Positions 12,312-12,873 of a stretch of DNA of 12,873 bases are shown here, piece by piece. The position numbers and the translations under genes are program-made. How positions within the stretch are numbered: position 1 is the stretch's first letter; each line of letters starts with the position of its first letter. Source of the DNA: Haloferacaceae archaeon (lineage in GTDB: Archaea > Halobacteriota > Halobacteria > Halobacteriales > Haloferacaceae); assembly GCA_018609965.1 (NCBI GenBank), contig JAHENP010000006.1:1-12873 (forward strand), given 5' to 3'. The notes beneath the pieces were generated by a model, which saw only the letters and a list, made by a program, of their open reading frames with translations, searched no databases and was not told the DNA's origin.

Positions 12312-12873
12312 TCTTCGAACGAGTCGTCCTCCGGAACTTCAAGCCGTACGGAGACGCGGCGGTCGATCTCTCGGATGGCGTGACGGTCGTCCACGGGCTC
12401 AACGGCAGTGGGAAGTCCTCGTTGTTGGAGGCGTGTTTCTTCGCGTTGTACGGCGCGCGCGCACTCGACGGGACACTGTCGGACGTGATCACGAACGGTG
12501 CCGGGGAGACGGACGTGGAGCTGTGGTTCAGCCACGACGGCCAGCGGTTCCACGTCACCCGCGAGGTGCGGACGCACGGCGACCGGGCCAGCACCGCGAC
12601 GTGTACGCTGGAGACCGACGACGGCAGCGTCGTCCGGGACGGAGCGACGGACGTGCGCGCGTTCGTCACCGACCTCCTGCGGATGGACGCCGAGGCGTTC
12701 GTCAACTGCGCGTACGTCAAGCAGGGCGAGGTGAACGAACTGATCGAGGCCAGCCCCAGCGCCCGCCAGGATACGATCGACGACCTGCTCCAGTTGGGGC
12801 GACTGGAGGAGTACCGCGACCGTGCTGGACAGGCTCGACTCGGCGTCGAGGACGTGTTGGAGGGTCGACGAGG
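12308..12873 (+). CDS. rad50: DNA double-strand break repair ATPase Rad50 (N-terminal part, cut by window)
   Basis: This is the N-terminal 188 residues of Rad50, the SMC-like ATPase that binds Mre11 and tethers DNA ends. Seen are the opening [21 protein letters not shown], Walker [10 protein letters not shown] (30-38, K36), a Q-loop in [13 protein letters not shown] (136-148, Q139) and the start of the coiled coil after [11 protein letters not shown] (160-170). The frame is open to the window end with no stop, so the zinc hook, signature motif and Walker B lie beyond it. The GTG start at 12308 overlaps the mre11 stop by four bases. No promoter is seen; it is transcribed with mre11. Confidence 0.95.
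   Translation, partial: MIFERVVLRNFKPYGDAAVDLSDGVTVVHGLNGSGKSSLLEACFFALYGARALDGTLSDVITNGAGETDVELWFSHDGQRFHVTREVRTHGDRASTATCTLETDDGSVVRDGATDVRAFVTDLLRMDAEAFVNCAYVKQGEVNELIEASPSARQDTIDDLLQLGRLEEYRDRAGQARLGVEDVLEGRR

Noticed and set aside
1..12873. CRISPR array, insertion sequence, transposase or phage genes
   Set aside because: No regularly spaced repeats, terminal inverted repeats with target duplications, or transposase/integrase motifs were seen anywhere in the window.

Overview
The window is chromosomal DNA of a halophilic archaeon (class Halobacteria). Three things point there: very high GC, acidic and Lys-poor proteins, and gene content typical of the group (halorhodopsin, a sensory rhodopsin with its transducer, deoxyhypusine synthase, mre11-rad50). 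Several genes start with GTG about 20 bases downstream of a TATA-like box (TTACG, TTCAAA or TTGAAG types), the usual haloarchaeal layout for leaderless mRNAs. No gene-free stretch exceeds about 200 bases. The genus cannot be read from the sequence.

Bases 91-3333 hold four minus-strand housekeeping genes: deoxyhypusine synthase with an enlarged His-rich insertion, a Nif3-like dinuclear-metal protein, a small CoA-binding (Rossmann) protein, and a RecA/KaiC-like ATPase. A plus-strand tRNA-Arg(UCG) follows at 3529-3603. Next is a minus-strand M29 aminopeptidase (3672-4781), visibly poorer in GC than its neighbours, and then a plus-strand THEP1-type NTPase (4950-5471).

Bases 5564-10627 form a light-response cluster. 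A methyl-accepting transducer with a long extracellular domain (HtrII architecture) lies upstream of a sensory rhodopsin that mixes SRI-like and SRII-like residues. Convergent to these is halorhodopsin, a light-driven chloride pump. Divergent from halorhodopsin is a stand-alone LOV-domain protein that keeps the flavin-binding residues at exact spacing but has Pro where the photo-adduct Cys should be. The halorhodopsin upstream region carries a perfect 10-bp inverted repeat, a second imperfect inverted repeat and three copies of ACGGTTC in one orientation or the other, which looks like an operator region.

The right end holds an unrecognised 103-residue helical protein and the mre11-rad50 repair operon, which overlaps by GTGA. 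Mre11 has a 12-residue acidic repeat tail. Rad50 is cut by the window edge.

The parts most worth a second look are the Cys-less LOV protein beside the rhodopsin genes, the mixed-character sensory rhodopsin paired with an HtrII-type transducer, and the palindromic halorhodopsin promoter. All family assignments rest on motifs read by eye. No database search was run.
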